Of a stretch of 64,000 bases of DNA, positions 16,737 to 29,506 are shown in pieces. The translations under genes were made by a program, and so were the position numbers. The stretch comes from Franzmannia qiaohouensis (lineage in GTDB: Bacteria > Pseudomonadota > Gammaproteobacteria > Pseudomonadales > Halomonadaceae): positions 248,001-312,000 of the forward strand of contig NZ_JARWAM010000001.1 of the NCBI RefSeq assembly GCF_031451695.1, in the 5' to 3' direction. How positions within the stretch are numbered: the stretch's first letter is position 1; the number at the start of each line of letters is the position of its first letter. Below the pieces are notes generated by a model. It saw only the letters and a list, made by a program, of their open reading frames with translations. It was not told the origin of the DNA and did no database searches.

Positions 16737-17767
16737 GCTGGCTCGTGCCCCTCGGAGGGCGCTGTCAGTGCAGCGAAGATGCGCTGCGGCGTCAGCTGGT
16801 TGAGGCAGTTGGTATGCCCCAGCGGACAGACCCGCGCGAAACACGGTGAGCACGACAGGCCCAGGCGGTGGATATGCGCCCGTGCGGTCAGCGGCGGCGT
16901 GAAATCCGGCGACGACGAGCCATAGAGCGCATGCACCCGGGTGCCCACCGCGGCGGCGACGTGCATCAGCCCCGAGTCATTGGTCACCACCTGCTGGCAG
17001 TCGGCGAGCAGATCCACGGCATCGGCCAGACGCGTCTTGCCACACAGGTTGTGCACGTGCTCCAGGCCAGCGGCGATATGCTCGCCGTCCTCGACATCCT
17101 TGGGACCACCCAGCACCCGCACTTCGAAGCCGGCCTCCACCAGCCAGGTCGCCAGCTGCCGAAAGTAAGCCGGAGGCCACTGCTTGGCCGGACCATATTC
17201 GGCCCCCGGCATCATGCCGATCGCCGGGCGCGACGATAATCCCAGGGCCAGACGCAGTTCGACAAGGTTGTCAGGGTCCACCGCCAGTCGCGGACGAGGA
17301 ATCGCGAAGTCGCCGCTGGCCGCCTCTGCGACCGGCAAGCCCAGCGAGACGAAGCGCTTGACGGTCTGGTCGAGCGCGCCCTTGTCGAGCGGCCGGCGTC
17401 GATTGAGCAGCACCAGCCGCTGTTCGCCGGTGAAGCCAAGCCGCACCGGCACCCGTGCCAGAAACGGTACTAGCGCCGACTTCCACGAACGCGGCAGCAC
17501 GATGGCGCGATCGAAGCGTCCGCGCAGCGATGTCGCCACCTCGCGCCGCACCCGCCAGCCGAACTCGCCGTGGCCGACGTCCAGCGCGATGGCATCATCC
17601 ACCTCGGCCATGCGCGACAGCATCGGCAGCGACCACGCCGGCGCCACCACCCCGATGCGGCAACCGGGGTGGCGCGCCTTGAGGGTCATCAGCAGGCTCT
17701 GGGCCATCACCATGTCGCCGACCCAGGAGGGACCCACGACCAGGATCCGCTCGCCGGCATCAGCCAT
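16733..17767 (-). CDS. waaF: ADP-heptose:LPS heptosyltransferase II
   Basis: It adds the second L,D-heptose of the inner core. The 344 residues match WaaF. The N-terminus ILVVGPSWVGDMVMAQSLLM (about 8-27) is diagnostic, followed by RAIVLPRSWKSALVPFLARV and GFTGEQR (about 120). The donor site GMMPGAEYGPAKQWP and VTNDSGLMHVAAAVGT, plus the closing CSPCFARVCPLGHTNCL cysteine-rich stretch, are all WaaF features. It overlaps the hldD stop region by 8 bases and forms an hldD-waaF operon. Confidence 0.96.
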   Translation of the reverse strand: MADAGERILVVGPSWVGDMVMAQSLLMTLKARHPGCRIGVVAPAWSLPMLSRMAEVDDAIALDVGHGEFGWRVRREVATSLRGRFDRAIVLPRSWKSALVPFLARVPVRLGFTGEQRLVLLNRRRPLDKGALDQTVKRFVSLGLPVAEAASGDFAIPRPRLAVDPDNLVELRLALGLSSRPAIGMMPGAEYGPAKQWPPAYFRQLATWLVEAGFEVRVLGGPKDVEDGEHIAAGLEHVHNLCGKTRLADAVDLLADCQQVVTNDSGLMHVAAAVGTRVHALYGSSSPDFTPPLTARAHIHRLGLSCSPCFARVCPLGHTNCLNQLTPQRIFAALTAPSEGHEPA

Positions 17768-18716
17768 TCAACCACTCCAGATAGGCCCGTACGCCCTCGG
17801 CAACGGTCTTGAAGTCGTAGGAGTAGCCGGCTGCGCGCAGGCGTGAGATATCGGCGCGGGTATAGCTCTGGTAGCGCCCCTTGAGCTCATCGGGAAAGTC
17901 GATGAAATCGATCTGCCCACGCCCGTAGTAGTCGATTACGCTCTCGGCGATGGCCTTGAACGGTTCGGCGCGGCCGCTGCCGAGGTTGAAGATGCCCGAC
18001 TGCTCGGGGTGATCGAGGAACCACAGGTTGACGTCGACCACGTCGCCGACATACACGAAGTCGCGGCTCTGCATGCCGGCGTCATAGCCGTCCCAGGCAC
18101 CGAACAGCTTGGGGTTCTCGCCGGCCCGGACCTGGGTATGGTGGTGATAGGCGACGCTGGCCATCTTGCCCTTGTGCTGTTCGCGAGGGCCGTAGACATT
18201 GAAATAGCGAAAGCCTACTACCTGGCTCGAGAACTGCTCCCAGCGCGCCCGCACGTACTGGTCGAAGAGCAGCTTGGAGTAGCCATAGACGTTGAGCGGC
18301 CGCTCGTGCTCGGGGGCTTCGACGAACACTTCGCTGCCGCCATAGGTGGCGGCCGAGGAAGCGTACAGGAAGGGAATACCCTTGCGCTGGCAGTAGTGCA
18401 GCAGCACCTTGGAGTACTCGAAGTTGTTGTCGAGCATGAAACGCCCATCCCACTCGGTGGTATCCGAACAGGCGCCCTCGTGGAAAATGGCCTCGATGCT
18501 GGGCAAGCCGGCATCCTCACCGCGCAGCTCGGCCTCGACGCGCATCAGGAAGTCGTCCTTGTCGAGGTAATCGCCCAGCGTGCAGTCGGCCAGGTTGACG
18601 AATTTGGTGCCATCGCTCAGGTCGTCGACCACCAGCACATCGCTGCGGCCGCGCGCGTTCAGCGCCTTGACCAGATTGGCGCCAATGAACCCGGCGCCGC
18701 CCGTCACTACGATCAT
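17760..18716 (-). CDS. hldD: ADP-L-glycero-D-manno-heptose 6-epimerase
   Basis: An NADP-dependent short-chain epimerase that converts ADP-D,D-heptose to ADP-L,D-heptose for WaaF and OpsX. The 318 residues begin MIVVTGGAGFIGANLVKAL (Rossmann glycine motif). The catalytic YGYSKLLFDQ (Tyr-x3-Lys, about 140) and YFNVYGPREQHKGKMAS (about 170) follow. GAGGA lies 8 bases before the ATG. It is divergent from glyQ with a 147-base control region. Together with hldE and gmhB in this window it completes ADP-heptose synthesis; only gmhA is not seen. Confidence 0.97.
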   Translation of the reverse strand: MIVVTGGAGFIGANLVKALNARGRSDVLVVDDLSDGTKFVNLADCTLGDYLDKDDFLMRVEAELRGEDAGLPSIEAIFHEGACSDTTEWDGRFMLDNNFEYSKVLLHYCQRKGIPFLYASSAATYGGSEVFVEAPEHERPLNVYGYSKLLFDQYVRARWEQFSSQVVGFRYFNVYGPREQHKGKMASVAYHHHTQVRAGENPKLFGAWDGYDAGMQSRDFVYVGDVVDVNLWFLDHPEQSGIFNLGSGRAEPFKAIAESVIDYYGRGQIDFIDFPDELKGRYQSYTRADISRLRAAGYSYDFKTVAEGVRAYLEWLNG

Positions 18717-18863
18717 GTGTCTATCCTCTTGGTTGCCGCGCCTGCCGGAGGCAGGCCACGGACCGATGGCCAGGCCGACATTCCTGCAGCGTGCCTATAA
18801 CCGATTCGCTGGTAATTGTATACTTGGCGGTTCTTGAATTCATGGGCCAACGGTGCATCAGCA

Positions 18864-19819
<956 letters not shown>

Positions 19820-19823
<4 letters not shown>

Positions 19824-21892
19824 GTATGGCTTTTCACCCCCTTCTGGTCGAACTCGGCGTCGAAGAACTGCCCCCCGCGGCCATCGACCGACTCTCCGAT
19901 GCACTCGCCGAGGGCATCCGCCAGGGCTTGAGCGAGGCCGAGGTAAGCTTCGCCAACGTCACCGCCTATGCCTCACCGCGCCGCCTGGCGGTGCACGTCA
20001 GCGAGCTTGCCGACAAGCAGCCCGACCGCGAGATCGAGCGCCGCGGCCCGGCACTCGCCGCGGCCTTCAAGGATGGTCAGCCAACCAAGGCTGCCGAAGG
20101 CTTTGCCCGCTCCTGCGGCGTCGAGGTTAGTGAACTGATCCACCTCGAGACCGACAAGGGTACCTGGCTCGGCTATCGCGAACGCCAGCAGGGCGAGCGC
20201 ATCGAGCGGCTGCTGCCGGGTATCGTCGACAAGGCCGTGACTGGCCTGCCGGTACCCAAGAACATGCGCTGGGGCGCATCCCGCATCGAATTTTCACGCC
20301 CGGTGCACTGGCTAGTGATGCTCTACGGCGAGCAGATCATCGAGGCCGAGACCCTCGGCCTGAGCGCCGACCGCCTCACCTATGGACATCGCTTCCATGC
20401 CCCCGGGGCGATCACCCTGGCCCACGCCGATGCCTACCTCGACGCACTGGAAAATGCCTTTGTGCTGGCCGACCGCCAGCGGCGCCGCGAGCGCATTCGA
20501 GAGCAGGTGCTCGCCGAGGCCGAGGTGCAGGATGCCCAGGCGGTCATCGACGAAACCCTGCTCACCGAGGTCAGCGGGCTGGTGGAGTGGCCAGTGGCAC
20601 TCACCGGCAGCTTCGACGAACGCTTCCTCGAGGTACCGCCGGAGTGCCTGATTTCGTCCATGAAGGCCAACCAGAAGTACTTCCACCTGCTCGATGAGCA
20701 CGGCAAGCTCAAGCCTCTGTTCATCACCATCGCCAATATCGAGAGCCACGACCCGGAGCAGGTAATCGACGGCAACGAGAAGGTGATCCGCCCGCGCCTG
20801 GCCGACGCCGCCTTCTTCTACGACGTCGATCGCAAGACGCCACTGGCCGAGCGCCAGGCCGGCCTCGCCAGCGTGGTGTTCCAGCAGCAACTCGGCTCGC
20901 TGGCCGACAAGGCCCGGCGCAGTGCCGTGGTCGCCCGTGCCATTGCCGAACGTATTGATGGCGACGGCGCCCATGCCGAGCGCGCCGCCCTGCTCGCCAA
21001 GTGCGACCTGGTGACCGAGATGGTGCTCGAGTTCCCGGAACTCCAGGGCATCATGGGCTGCTATTACGCGCGCCAGGACGGCGAGGCCGAGGAGGTCGCC
21101 CAGGCACTTCATGAGCAATACCTGCCGCGTTTTGCCACTGACGAGATCCCCCAGACGCGTACCGGCTTGGCGCTGGCGCTGGCCGACCGCCTCGACACCT
21201 TGACCGGCATCTTCGGTATCGGCCAACGGCCCACCGGCGCCAAGGATCCCTTTGCCTTGCGTCGCGCCGCCATTGGCGTCCTCAATATCATGGTCAAGGC
21301 CGAACTCGACCTCGACCTGCGTGAGCTACTCTCGCTGGCGGTTGCGCAGCACCAGCAGCTGCCCAAGGCCGAGGGGCTGGTGGATGACGTGCTCGACTAC
21401 ATGCTGGATCGCTTCCGTGCCTGGGCACAGGATGAAGGCATGGCGGTCGAGAGCTATCTGGCAGTCCGCGCTCGCCCTGTCACCAAACCCCTCGACTTTG
21501 CCCGCCGCATGCGTGCCGTCCACGCCTTCGCCGCTCGCGATGAGGCCGCAGCCCTGGCAGCCGCCAACAAGCGAGTCTCTAACATTCTCGCCAAACAGGA
21601 CCATGACGGCAGCACGACCGTGGCCCCCCAGCTACTGCACGAGGGCGCCGAGCAGGCCCTGCATCAGGCGCTGTCAGCGCGCCGTGAAGAGGTCGCCCCG
21701 CTGTTCCAGGCCGGCGACTACAGCGCCGCTCTTGACCGCCTGGCTACACTGAGGGGGCCGGTGGATGCCTTTTTCGATGAGGTAATGGTGATGGCCGAGG
21801 ACCCGGCGGTGCGCAACAACCGCCTGGCACTGCTGGCCAATCTTCAGGCGCTGTTTCTTGAAGTGGCGGATATTGCCGAACTCCAGCAGTAG
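19820..21892 (+). CDS. glyS: glycyl-tRNA synthetase beta subunit
   Basis: The 690-residue partner of GlyQ, carrying tRNA-binding regions. The N-terminus HPLLVELGVEELPPAAIDRL is the GlyS signature, followed by YASPRRLAVHVSEL and FSRPVHWLVMLYG. The central DRKTPLAERQAGLASVVFQQ contributes to the HD-like domain, and TGAKDPFALRRAAIG is conserved. The C-terminal anticodon-binding region holds VRNNRLALLANLQALF. GGGAGA precedes the ATG at 19820 within the end of glyQ. A strong terminator follows. Confidence 0.97.
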
Positions 21893-21913
21893 CCACCTTC
21901 TCCTTCAAACCCC

Positions 21914-21946
21914 AAGGGCCGGCGAGGTTCACTCGCCGGCCCTTTT
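21914..21946 (+). terminator. Rho-independent terminator after glyS
   Basis: A perfect 13-bp GC-rich stem (21914-21926 with 21932-21944), a five-base loop and a short T run end the glyQS transcript. Confidence 0.88.
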
Positions 21947-21972
21947 CTATCCCCCCCTTCGCTCAAGCCTGA

Positions 21973-21988
21973 TGTTTCACGTGGAACA
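21973..21988. other. parS site 1 (one mismatch)
   Basis: TGTTTCACGTGGAACA matches the ParB-binding consensus TGTTTCACGTGAAACA at 15 of 16 bases. It lies between the glyS terminator and gmhB, about 38 kb from parB. Confidence 0.85.
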
Positions 21989-22056
21989 TGCACTGCCCTG
22001 GTCGGCAGCGGGATCACGCTTGCCGCGGGTAAATGTTCGGCGGACTTGGCAGCTGA

Positions 22057-22072
22057 TGTTCCACGTGAAACA
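22057..22072. other. parS site 2 (one mismatch)
   Basis: TGTTCCACGTGAAACA matches the consensus at 15 of 16 bases and is the mirror of site 1. Sites 1 and 2 are 84 bases apart in the glyS-gmhB gap. Confidence 0.85.
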
Positions 22073-22111
22073 CTCTGCATTCACTCCCTAGCCATGCACA
22101 GCAGATCCCTC

Positions 22112-22687
22112 ATGCCGAGAGCAGACCGCCTGATAATTCTTGATCGCGACGGCGTGATCAACCAGGACTCCGACGACTATGTGAAATCTCTGGAGGAGTT
22201 CCACCCCTACCCCAGCGCTATCCATGCGATCGGCCGCCTTTGTCAGGCTGGATGGACCGTCGCAGTCGCCACCAACCAGTCGGGTATTGCGCGTGGCTAC
22301 TATGACGAAGCCACGCTGGCCAGTATGCACGAGCACTTGCAAGCCATGGTGGCCGACGCCGGAGGTAGGCTGGCGCATATCGCCTACTGCCCCCACTCCC
22401 CCGAGGATGACTGCGACTGCCGCAAGCCGCGACCGGGCCTACTCGATCAGATTGGTCGCGCGCTGGGTATGCCGTCACTCAGCGGCAGCTGGATGGTTGG
22501 CGATAAGAACGTCGATCTTCAAGTTGGAGAAGCAAGAGGATGCCAGCCAGTGCTGGTACGCAGTGGCAAGGGCGAGCGAACCTTGACCAAGCACCCAGAG
22601 CTGGCAGCACCTGGTAGCCGGGCAAGAGTCTTCGATGACCTGGCCAGCTTCGTTGATTGGCTGCTCGAGGAACAACAAGAGCCATAG
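22112..22687 (+). CDS. gmhB: D-glycero-beta-D-manno-heptose-1,7-bisphosphate 7-phosphatase
   Basis: A HAD-superfamily phosphatase that makes heptose 1-phosphate for HldE. The 191 residues show LIILDRDGVINQDSDDYVK (motif I, about 9-27), VATNQSGIARGYYDE (motif II, about 54), the zinc-binding CPHSPEDDCDCRKPRPG (about 94-110) and MVGDKNVDLQVGEA (motif IV). The ATG at 22112 gives the usual N-terminus; an ATG at 22094 would add six residues, and neither has a strong ribosome-binding site. It shares a terminator with the convergent gyrB. The glyQ-glyS-gmhB order is also found in Pseudomonas. Confidence 0.93.
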   Translation: MPRADRLIILDRDGVINQDSDDYVKSLEEFHPYPSAIHAIGRLCQAGWTVAVATNQSGIARGYYDEATLASMHEHLQAMVADAGGRLAHIAYCPHSPEDDCDCRKPRPGLLDQIGRALGMPSLSGSWMVGDKNVDLQVGEARGCQPVLVRSGKGERTLTKHPELAAPGSRARVFDDLASFVDWLLEEQQEP

Positions 22688-22711
22688 AATAGTGCGCCAC
22701 AAAAGCAAAAA

Positions 22712-22741
22712 CCCCGAGATATAGCATCTCGGGGCTTTTTT
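22712..22741. terminator. bidirectional terminator between gmhB and gyrB
   Basis: A 9-bp stem (22712-22720 with 22726-22734) is flanked by A5 on the left and T6 on the right, so it can stop both gmhB (plus) and gyrB (minus) transcription. Confidence 0.88.
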
Positions 22742-22760
22742 GCTTGGCGCTCAACCAGCG

Positions 22761-22776
22761 TGTTTCACGTGAAACA
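22761..22776. other. parS site 3 (perfect)
   Basis: TGTTTCACGTGAAACA matches the 16-base palindromic ParB consensus exactly. It lies in the gap between the gmhB/gyrB terminator and the gyrB stop codon. Confidence 0.95.
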
Positions 22777-22781
22777 TCGCC

Positions 22782-25202
<2,421 letters not shown>

Positions 25203-25205
25203 TGA

Positions 25206-26336
25206 CTACTCCGTCGTGAAATCTTTCGTTCCGTGAGTCAGTGCCACCGAATCGTCCGGGGCGACCTCGCCATGTTTCACGTGAAACACGCTGAACTGGG
25301 TGTTCGGCTGCCAGGTGTCGCGAAGCGCCTGCGGCTCGACGCTGGTAATAAATGCCTGACAGCGCATCGTTTCCAACCATTGGCAAAACACTTGCTGATG
25401 CCGCGCATCGAGTTCTGCGGGGAGGTCATCGATCAGGTACAGGCAGCGCCGACCCGTCTGACGCTCGAGCAAGCGGCCTTGGGCAAGCTTGAGCGCACTG
25501 ACAACCAACTTCTGCTGGCCACGTGAGAGCACCTCCACTGCTGGCCTGCGTTCGATGCGAAGGCGTAGATCGGCTCGCTGAGGTCCCTGCTGGGTAAAAC
25601 CCATCTGCCGGTCGGTGTCTCTGCCCTGCTTGAGCACCTCCATCAGCGAGCGTTGCCTGTCCCACCCCCGCGAGTAGCGCAGCGTCAGGTCAGGCAACGG
25701 CAGCAGGGCCGCCAGGGTCTCTTCGAATACAGGAACGAAGGCGGTCATGTAGTCGCTGCGCAGGACGTCTAGACGCTCGCCCCATTGTGCCAATTCGTGC
25801 TCCCAAACAGCCAGGGAGCGGCCATCCATTCTACCATGCCTTAATAACGCGTTCCGATGTTTCAATGCCCGCCGCACCCCCTTCCATACCTCAAAGAAGT
25901 CATGTTTCACGTGAAACACGCCCCAGTCGAGAAACTCTCGACGCGACGAAGGAGAGCCCTCCAGAAGGCGGAAAGCGTCAGGATTGATCAGCTGCAGAGG
26001 CAGTGCCTCGACCAGCTGCGCGACTCTAGCGACACGTTCCCCCGCCATGCGCATCTCGAGCTCACTGCCGCTGCGTTGACGACGAACGCCAATCGGTAGC
26101 GGCGGATCGCCGCCAATACGCGCGTGCAGGGAGAGCGCATCCGCGTCGTGAGAGATGGCATGCTTGAGCTGTTGGGTACGGAAGGAGCGACCCATGGCAA
26201 GGATATGGATACCCTCGAGCAGGCTGGTCTTGCCGCTGCCGTTGGCACCGAGAAGTAGATTGATACCCGGCTGGGGGCGCAGGTCCAGGGGCGCCAGGTT
26301 ACGCAACCCCTGGAAGGCGAGACGCTCTATTGGCAT
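25206..26336 (-). CDS. recF: DNA replication and repair protein RecF
   Basis: An SMC-like ATPase that helps load RecA at gaps. The 376 residues have Walker A LLLGANGSGKTSLLEGIHIL (about 27-46), the signature EVLSRGQQKLVVSALKLAQG and Walker B CLYLIDDLPAELD. Two exact parS sites fall inside the gene, and each is read as the pentapeptide FHVKH (near residues 145-150 and close to the C-terminus), so ParB-binding DNA is embedded in the coding sequence. The start at 26336 gives the conserved N-terminus. The gap from dnaN is 22 bases. Confidence 0.95.
   Translation of the reverse strand: MPIERLAFQGLRNLAPLDLRPQPGINLLLGANGSGKTSLLEGIHILAMGRSFRTQQLKHAISHDADALSLHARIGGDPPLPIGVRRQRSGSELEMRMAGERVARVAQLVEALPLQLINPDAFRLLEGSPSSRREFLDWGVFHVKHDFFEVWKGVRRALKHRNALLRHGRMDGRSLAVWEHELAQWGERLDVLRSDYMTAFVPVFEETLAALLPLPDLTLRYSRGWDRQRSLMEVLKQGRDTDRQMGFTQQGPQRADLRLRIERRPAVEVLSRGQQKLVVSALKLAQGRLLERQTGRRCLYLIDDLPAELDARHQQVFCQWLETMRCQAFITSVEPQALRDTWQPNTQFSVFHVKHGEVAPDDSVALTHGTKDFTTE
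25273..25288. other. parS site 4 (perfect), inside recF
   Basis: An exact TGTTTCACGTGAAACA near the 3' end of recF. On the coding strand it reads as part of VFHVKHG. Confidence 0.95.
25903..25918. other. parS site 5 (perfect), inside recF
   Basis: An exact TGTTTCACGTGAAACA in the middle of recF, in the same reading frame as site 4 and again encoding FHVKH. Confidence 0.95.
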
Positions 26337-26358
26337 GCGATCGGCATCAATGCCTGGC

Positions 26359-27462
26359 TTAGAGGCGCATGGGCATGACAACGTACATGGCATCGCCGCC
26401 GCCCGGCTCCTCCATCAGCGCGCTGCTGTTAGGGTCGGCCAGCGTCATCTGTACGCGATCCTCGTCAAGCACGCCAAGTACATCGATCAGATAGCCAACG
26501 TTGAAACCAATCTCCATGGCCGCGCCGCTGTATTCCACAGCCACGTTCTCCTCGGCCTCTTCCTGTTCCGGGTTATTGGCCATCACCCGCAGGTTGCCCT
26601 CTTCCAGGTGGAGCCTGACCCCACGATACTTCTCGTTGGAGAGGATCGAGGTACGTGAAAACACCTGGCGAAGCTGCGCCCGCTCGGCGATAAACACCTT
26701 GTCGCCACCGCGGGGCACCACTCGCTCATAGTCAGGGAACTTGCCGTCGACCAGCTTCGAGGTGAAGGTGAAGTCACCGGTGTGGGCGCGTACATGGCTG
26801 GCCCCCAGCGTCAGGCTCACCGGCTCATCGCTGTCATCCAGCAGGCGCACGAGTTCGAGTATCCCCTTACGCGGCACGATCAGCTTCTGGGCCGGTTCCA
26901 CGCTGATATCCACTGGACGCGAGCACACCGCCAGACGATGGCCATCGGTGGCCACGGTACGCACCAGGTTGGAGCGCAGCTCTAGCAGCATGCCATTCAG
27001 GTAGTAGCGCACGTCCTGCTGCGCCATGGCAAAGGAGGTGGCGTCGATCAAGTGCTTGAGCGTTCCACGCGGCAGGCTGAGTTCGACGCTACCCTGGCCC
27101 TCTTCGATATTGGGGAATTCCGCTACCGGCAGGGTCGACAGGGTGAAACGCGAACGACCGCTGCGCAGCACCGCACGCCCCTCTTCGAGGGCAAGGCTGA
27201 TCTCGGCCTGCTCCGGCAGTGACTTGCAGATATCCATCAGCTTGCGGGCCGGAACGGTAGCCGATCCGGGCTGCTCGACCTGGCTCGGCGCCGTGCGACC
27301 GATCAGCTCGACTTCGAGGTCGGTGCCGGTCAGCGACAGCTCATCGGCACTGACCTGGATCAATACGTTGGAAAGTACCGGCAGCGTCTGGCGCCGTTCG
27401 ACCACGCCGGCGACCAGCGTCAAAGGGCGCAGCAAGGCTTCGCGGGAGATGGAAAATTTCAT
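26359..27462 (-). CDS. dnaN: DNA polymerase III beta subunit (sliding clamp)
   Basis: The 367-residue clamp that tethers DNA polymerase III. The N-terminus MKFSISREALLRPLTLVAGV and the C-terminal YVVMPMRL (hydrophobic cleft and C-terminal Met-Pro-Met-Arg-Leu) are diagnostic. Three clamp domains of about 120 residues each can be traced, with internal VTTDGHRLA-type element TVATDGHRLAVCSR near 170. It lies 48 bases downstream of dnaA and 22 bases before recF. Confidence 0.98.
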   Translation of the reverse strand: MKFSISREALLRPLTLVAGVVERRQTLPVLSNVLIQVSADELSLTGTDLEVELIGRTAPSQVEQPGSATVPARKLMDICKSLPEQAEISLALEEGRAVLRSGRSRFTLSTLPVAEFPNIEEGQGSVELSLPRGTLKHLIDATSFAMAQQDVRYYLNGMLLELRSNLVRTVATDGHRLAVCSRPVDISVEPAQKLIVPRKGILELVRLLDDSDEPVSLTLGASHVRAHTGDFTFTSKLVDGKFPDYERVVPRGGDKVFIAERAQLRQVFSRTSILSNEKYRGVRLHLEEGNLRVMANNPEQEEAEENVAVEYSGAAMEIGFNVGYLIDVLGVLDEDRVQMTLADPNSSALMEEPGGGDAMYVVMPMRL

Positions 27463-27510
27463 GGAGGCTCCACTCTTGTCCTGAGTTTCGATGGCTTTGC
27501 ATTGCCGCGA

Positions 27511-29004
27511 TCAGCTGGTCAGCAACCGCAGCAGGTTCTTGTAGTCCTCGCGGATATCCGCGCTCTCTTCCTTGAGCGATTGCACCTTGCGACAGGCGTG
27601 CAATACGGTGGTGTGATCGCGTCCGCCGAAAGCGTCACCGATTTCCGGCAGACTGTGGTTGGTCAGCTCCTTTGCCAGCGCCATGGCCACTTGGCGCGGC
27701 CGCGCTACCGAGCGCGAACGGCGCTTGGAGAGCAGATCAGACAGCTTGATCTTGTAGTACTCGGCCACCGTGCGCTGAATATTGTCGACGCCGACCTGCT
27801 TGTCCTGCAGTGCCAGCAGATCCTTCAGCGACTCGCGAATGAAATCCTGGGTGATCGTCTTGCCCATGAAGTGGGAGTCGGCGATCACCTTCTTCAACGC
27901 TCCTTCCAGCTCGCGCACGTTGGAGCGAATCTTCTGGGCGATGAAGAAGGCAGCATCGTGAGGCAGATCGACCTTGGCCTGATCTGCCTTCTTCATCAGA
28001 ATCGCCACTCGCGTCTCAAGCTCCGGTGGCTCGATGGCAACGGTTAGCCCCCATCCGAAGCGAGACTTGAGCCTCTCTTCTACACCATTGATTTCTTTGG
28101 GATACCTGTCGGACGTCAGGATCATCTGCTGACCGCCCTCGAGCAACGCATTGAAGGTGTGGAAAAACTCTTCCTGGGAACGCTCCTTACCGGCGAAGAA
28201 CTGGATATCGTCGATCAGCAGCGCGTCGACGCTGCGATAGAAGCGCTTGAAGTCGTTGATGGCATTGAGCTGCAGCGCCTTGACCATGTCGGCCACGAAG
28301 CGCTCGGAGTGCAGGTACACCACGGTGGCATTCTCGCGGCGGGTGGCCAGCGCATTGCCCACGGCGTGCATCAGGTGAGTCTTACCCAGGCCAACCCCGC
28401 CGTACAGGAACAGCGGGTTATAGGCACCACCAGGGTTTTCCGAGACTTGCCGCGAGGCGGCGCGGGCCAGCTGGTTCGACTTGCCCTCGACGAAGGTTTC
28501 GAAGGTGAAATTGGGGTTGAGGCCACTCTGGTGCTTGAGGCTGCCCTCAACCTGTACCTGGCGCTCGCCACCACCGCGCGATGCGCCTCCCCCGCGGGAC
28601 CCGCCGCGTGGCGACGGTGTATCGCTGGGCGCCTCGATCTCGCGCTCGTCGGCGAGGTCGCCACGCGGCGGCGTGTGTACCGCCGGCGATGCAGGCTGGC
28701 GCGGCGCAGCAGACACCGGATTGCCCAGGTCGCGTGGCTGCGGGCTTGGCACGGCCCGGCGACTGCCGACTGCCAGCGTTACCTTGGGCGGCTTGGTGGG
28801 TGCCAGCTCACGCAGCAACTCGTTGATTCGCTTGATGTACTTGTCGCTTACCCAGTCACGCACGAAGCGATTGGGCGCCAACAGGCAGAGTTCGTTGGAC
28901 TCCCCCTGTTCCGCCTGGAGGGGGCGAATCCAGGTGTTGTACTGCTGCGAGCTGAGCTCGTCCTGCAGGAAATCCAGACATTGTTGCCAAAGAGCGACCG
29001 ACAC
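27511..29004 (-). CDS. dnaA: chromosomal replication initiator DnaA
   Basis: The AAA+ initiator that binds DnaA boxes and melts the origin. The 497 residues start with a GTG at 29004 (GAGGTCGA upstream). Domain I is about 1-90 (WQQCLDFLQDELSSQQYNTW). Domain II is an unusual linker of about 90-160 rich in Pro, Arg and Gly. Domain III shows Walker A GGVGLGKTHLMHAVG and Walker B ALLIDDIQFFAGK. Domain IV has the DnaA signature GGRDHTTVLHACRKVQSL. A TACAAT -10 candidate (29039-29044, minus strand) lies just downstream of a DnaA box, compatible with autoregulation. Confidence 0.98.
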   Translation of the reverse strand: MSVALWQQCLDFLQDELSSQQYNTWIRPLQAEQGESNELCLLAPNRFVRDWVSDKYIKRINELLRELAPTKPPKVTLAVGSRRAVPSPQPRDLGNPVSAAPRQPASPAVHTPPRGDLADEREIEAPSDTPSPRGGSRGGGASRGGGERQVQVEGSLKHQSGLNPNFTFETFVEGKSNQLARAASRQVSENPGGAYNPLFLYGGVGLGKTHLMHAVGNALATRRENATVVYLHSERFVADMVKALQLNAINDFKRFYRSVDALLIDDIQFFAGKERSQEEFFHTFNALLEGGQQMILTSDRYPKEINGVEERLKSRFGWGLTVAIEPPELETRVAILMKKADQAKVDLPHDAAFFIAQKIRSNVRELEGALKKVIADSHFMGKTITQDFIRESLKDLLALQDKQVGVDNIQRTVAEYYKIKLSDLLSKRRSRSVARPRQVAMALAKELTNHSLPEIGDAFGGRDHTTVLHACRKVQSLKEESADIREDYKNLLRLLTS

Positions 29005-29380
29005 TCGACCTCACCATCCCGTTGATGCATGACCGGCCATTGTATCGCCCAAGCAGCGAGTTATCCACACGCACCGACCATGCCTCATCGCTGTGGAAAA
29101 CTCGCCGGCGCCGCACTCCATCGAGCCCCGCCGAAGCGTTACCCAGGCGCCACCGCGCAACCCACCGAGACGCGGGTCGCCGTCAGTTATCAAAGTGTTC
29201 CCCACACCCATCGAAGAGTGCTATCTAACTGTAATACATGATGAAAAATGGCTTATCCACATATACCATCCCCAATTTTAATAACAAGATGTTCTAATCA
29301 CTGGCAAGCCTAGCCGCGGCGCTGTCTAGAACGCGTGCTGGACGACGGCCAAGGCCCTAGGCGATGACGGTGAGGAAAAA
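29005..29380. other. dnaA-rpmH intergenic region, origin candidate 1
   Basis: An intergenic region with DnaA-box-like 9-mers: two perfect TTATCCACA (29061-29069 and 29253-29261), TTTTCCACA on the minus strand (29092-29100) and TTCCCCACA (29198-29206). An AT-rich run (about 29253-29300) follows the last perfect box. In Pseudomonas the origin lies between dnaA and rpmH, so this may be oriC or only the autoregulated dnaA promoter. A second candidate lies at 56668-57088. Confidence 0.6.
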
Positions 29381-29409
29381 TTGCACCCGTGGCCCGAATT
29401 CACTAAAAT
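29381..29409 (+). promoter_or_regulatory. sigma-70 promoter of rpmH-rnpA
   Basis: TTGCAC (29381-29386), a 17-base spacer and TAAAAT (29404-29409). Transcription should start near 29416, leaving a leader of about 90 bases before rpmH. Confidence 0.75.
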
Positions 29410-29506
29410 GCCCGGTCTTGAGCCGAATTACCCCGGGTTCCCCGCCGGAGCCAGGGCGCCTCACCATTGACGTTCCGTCCAATTAACCACGTGGGAATCG
29501 ATAGTT

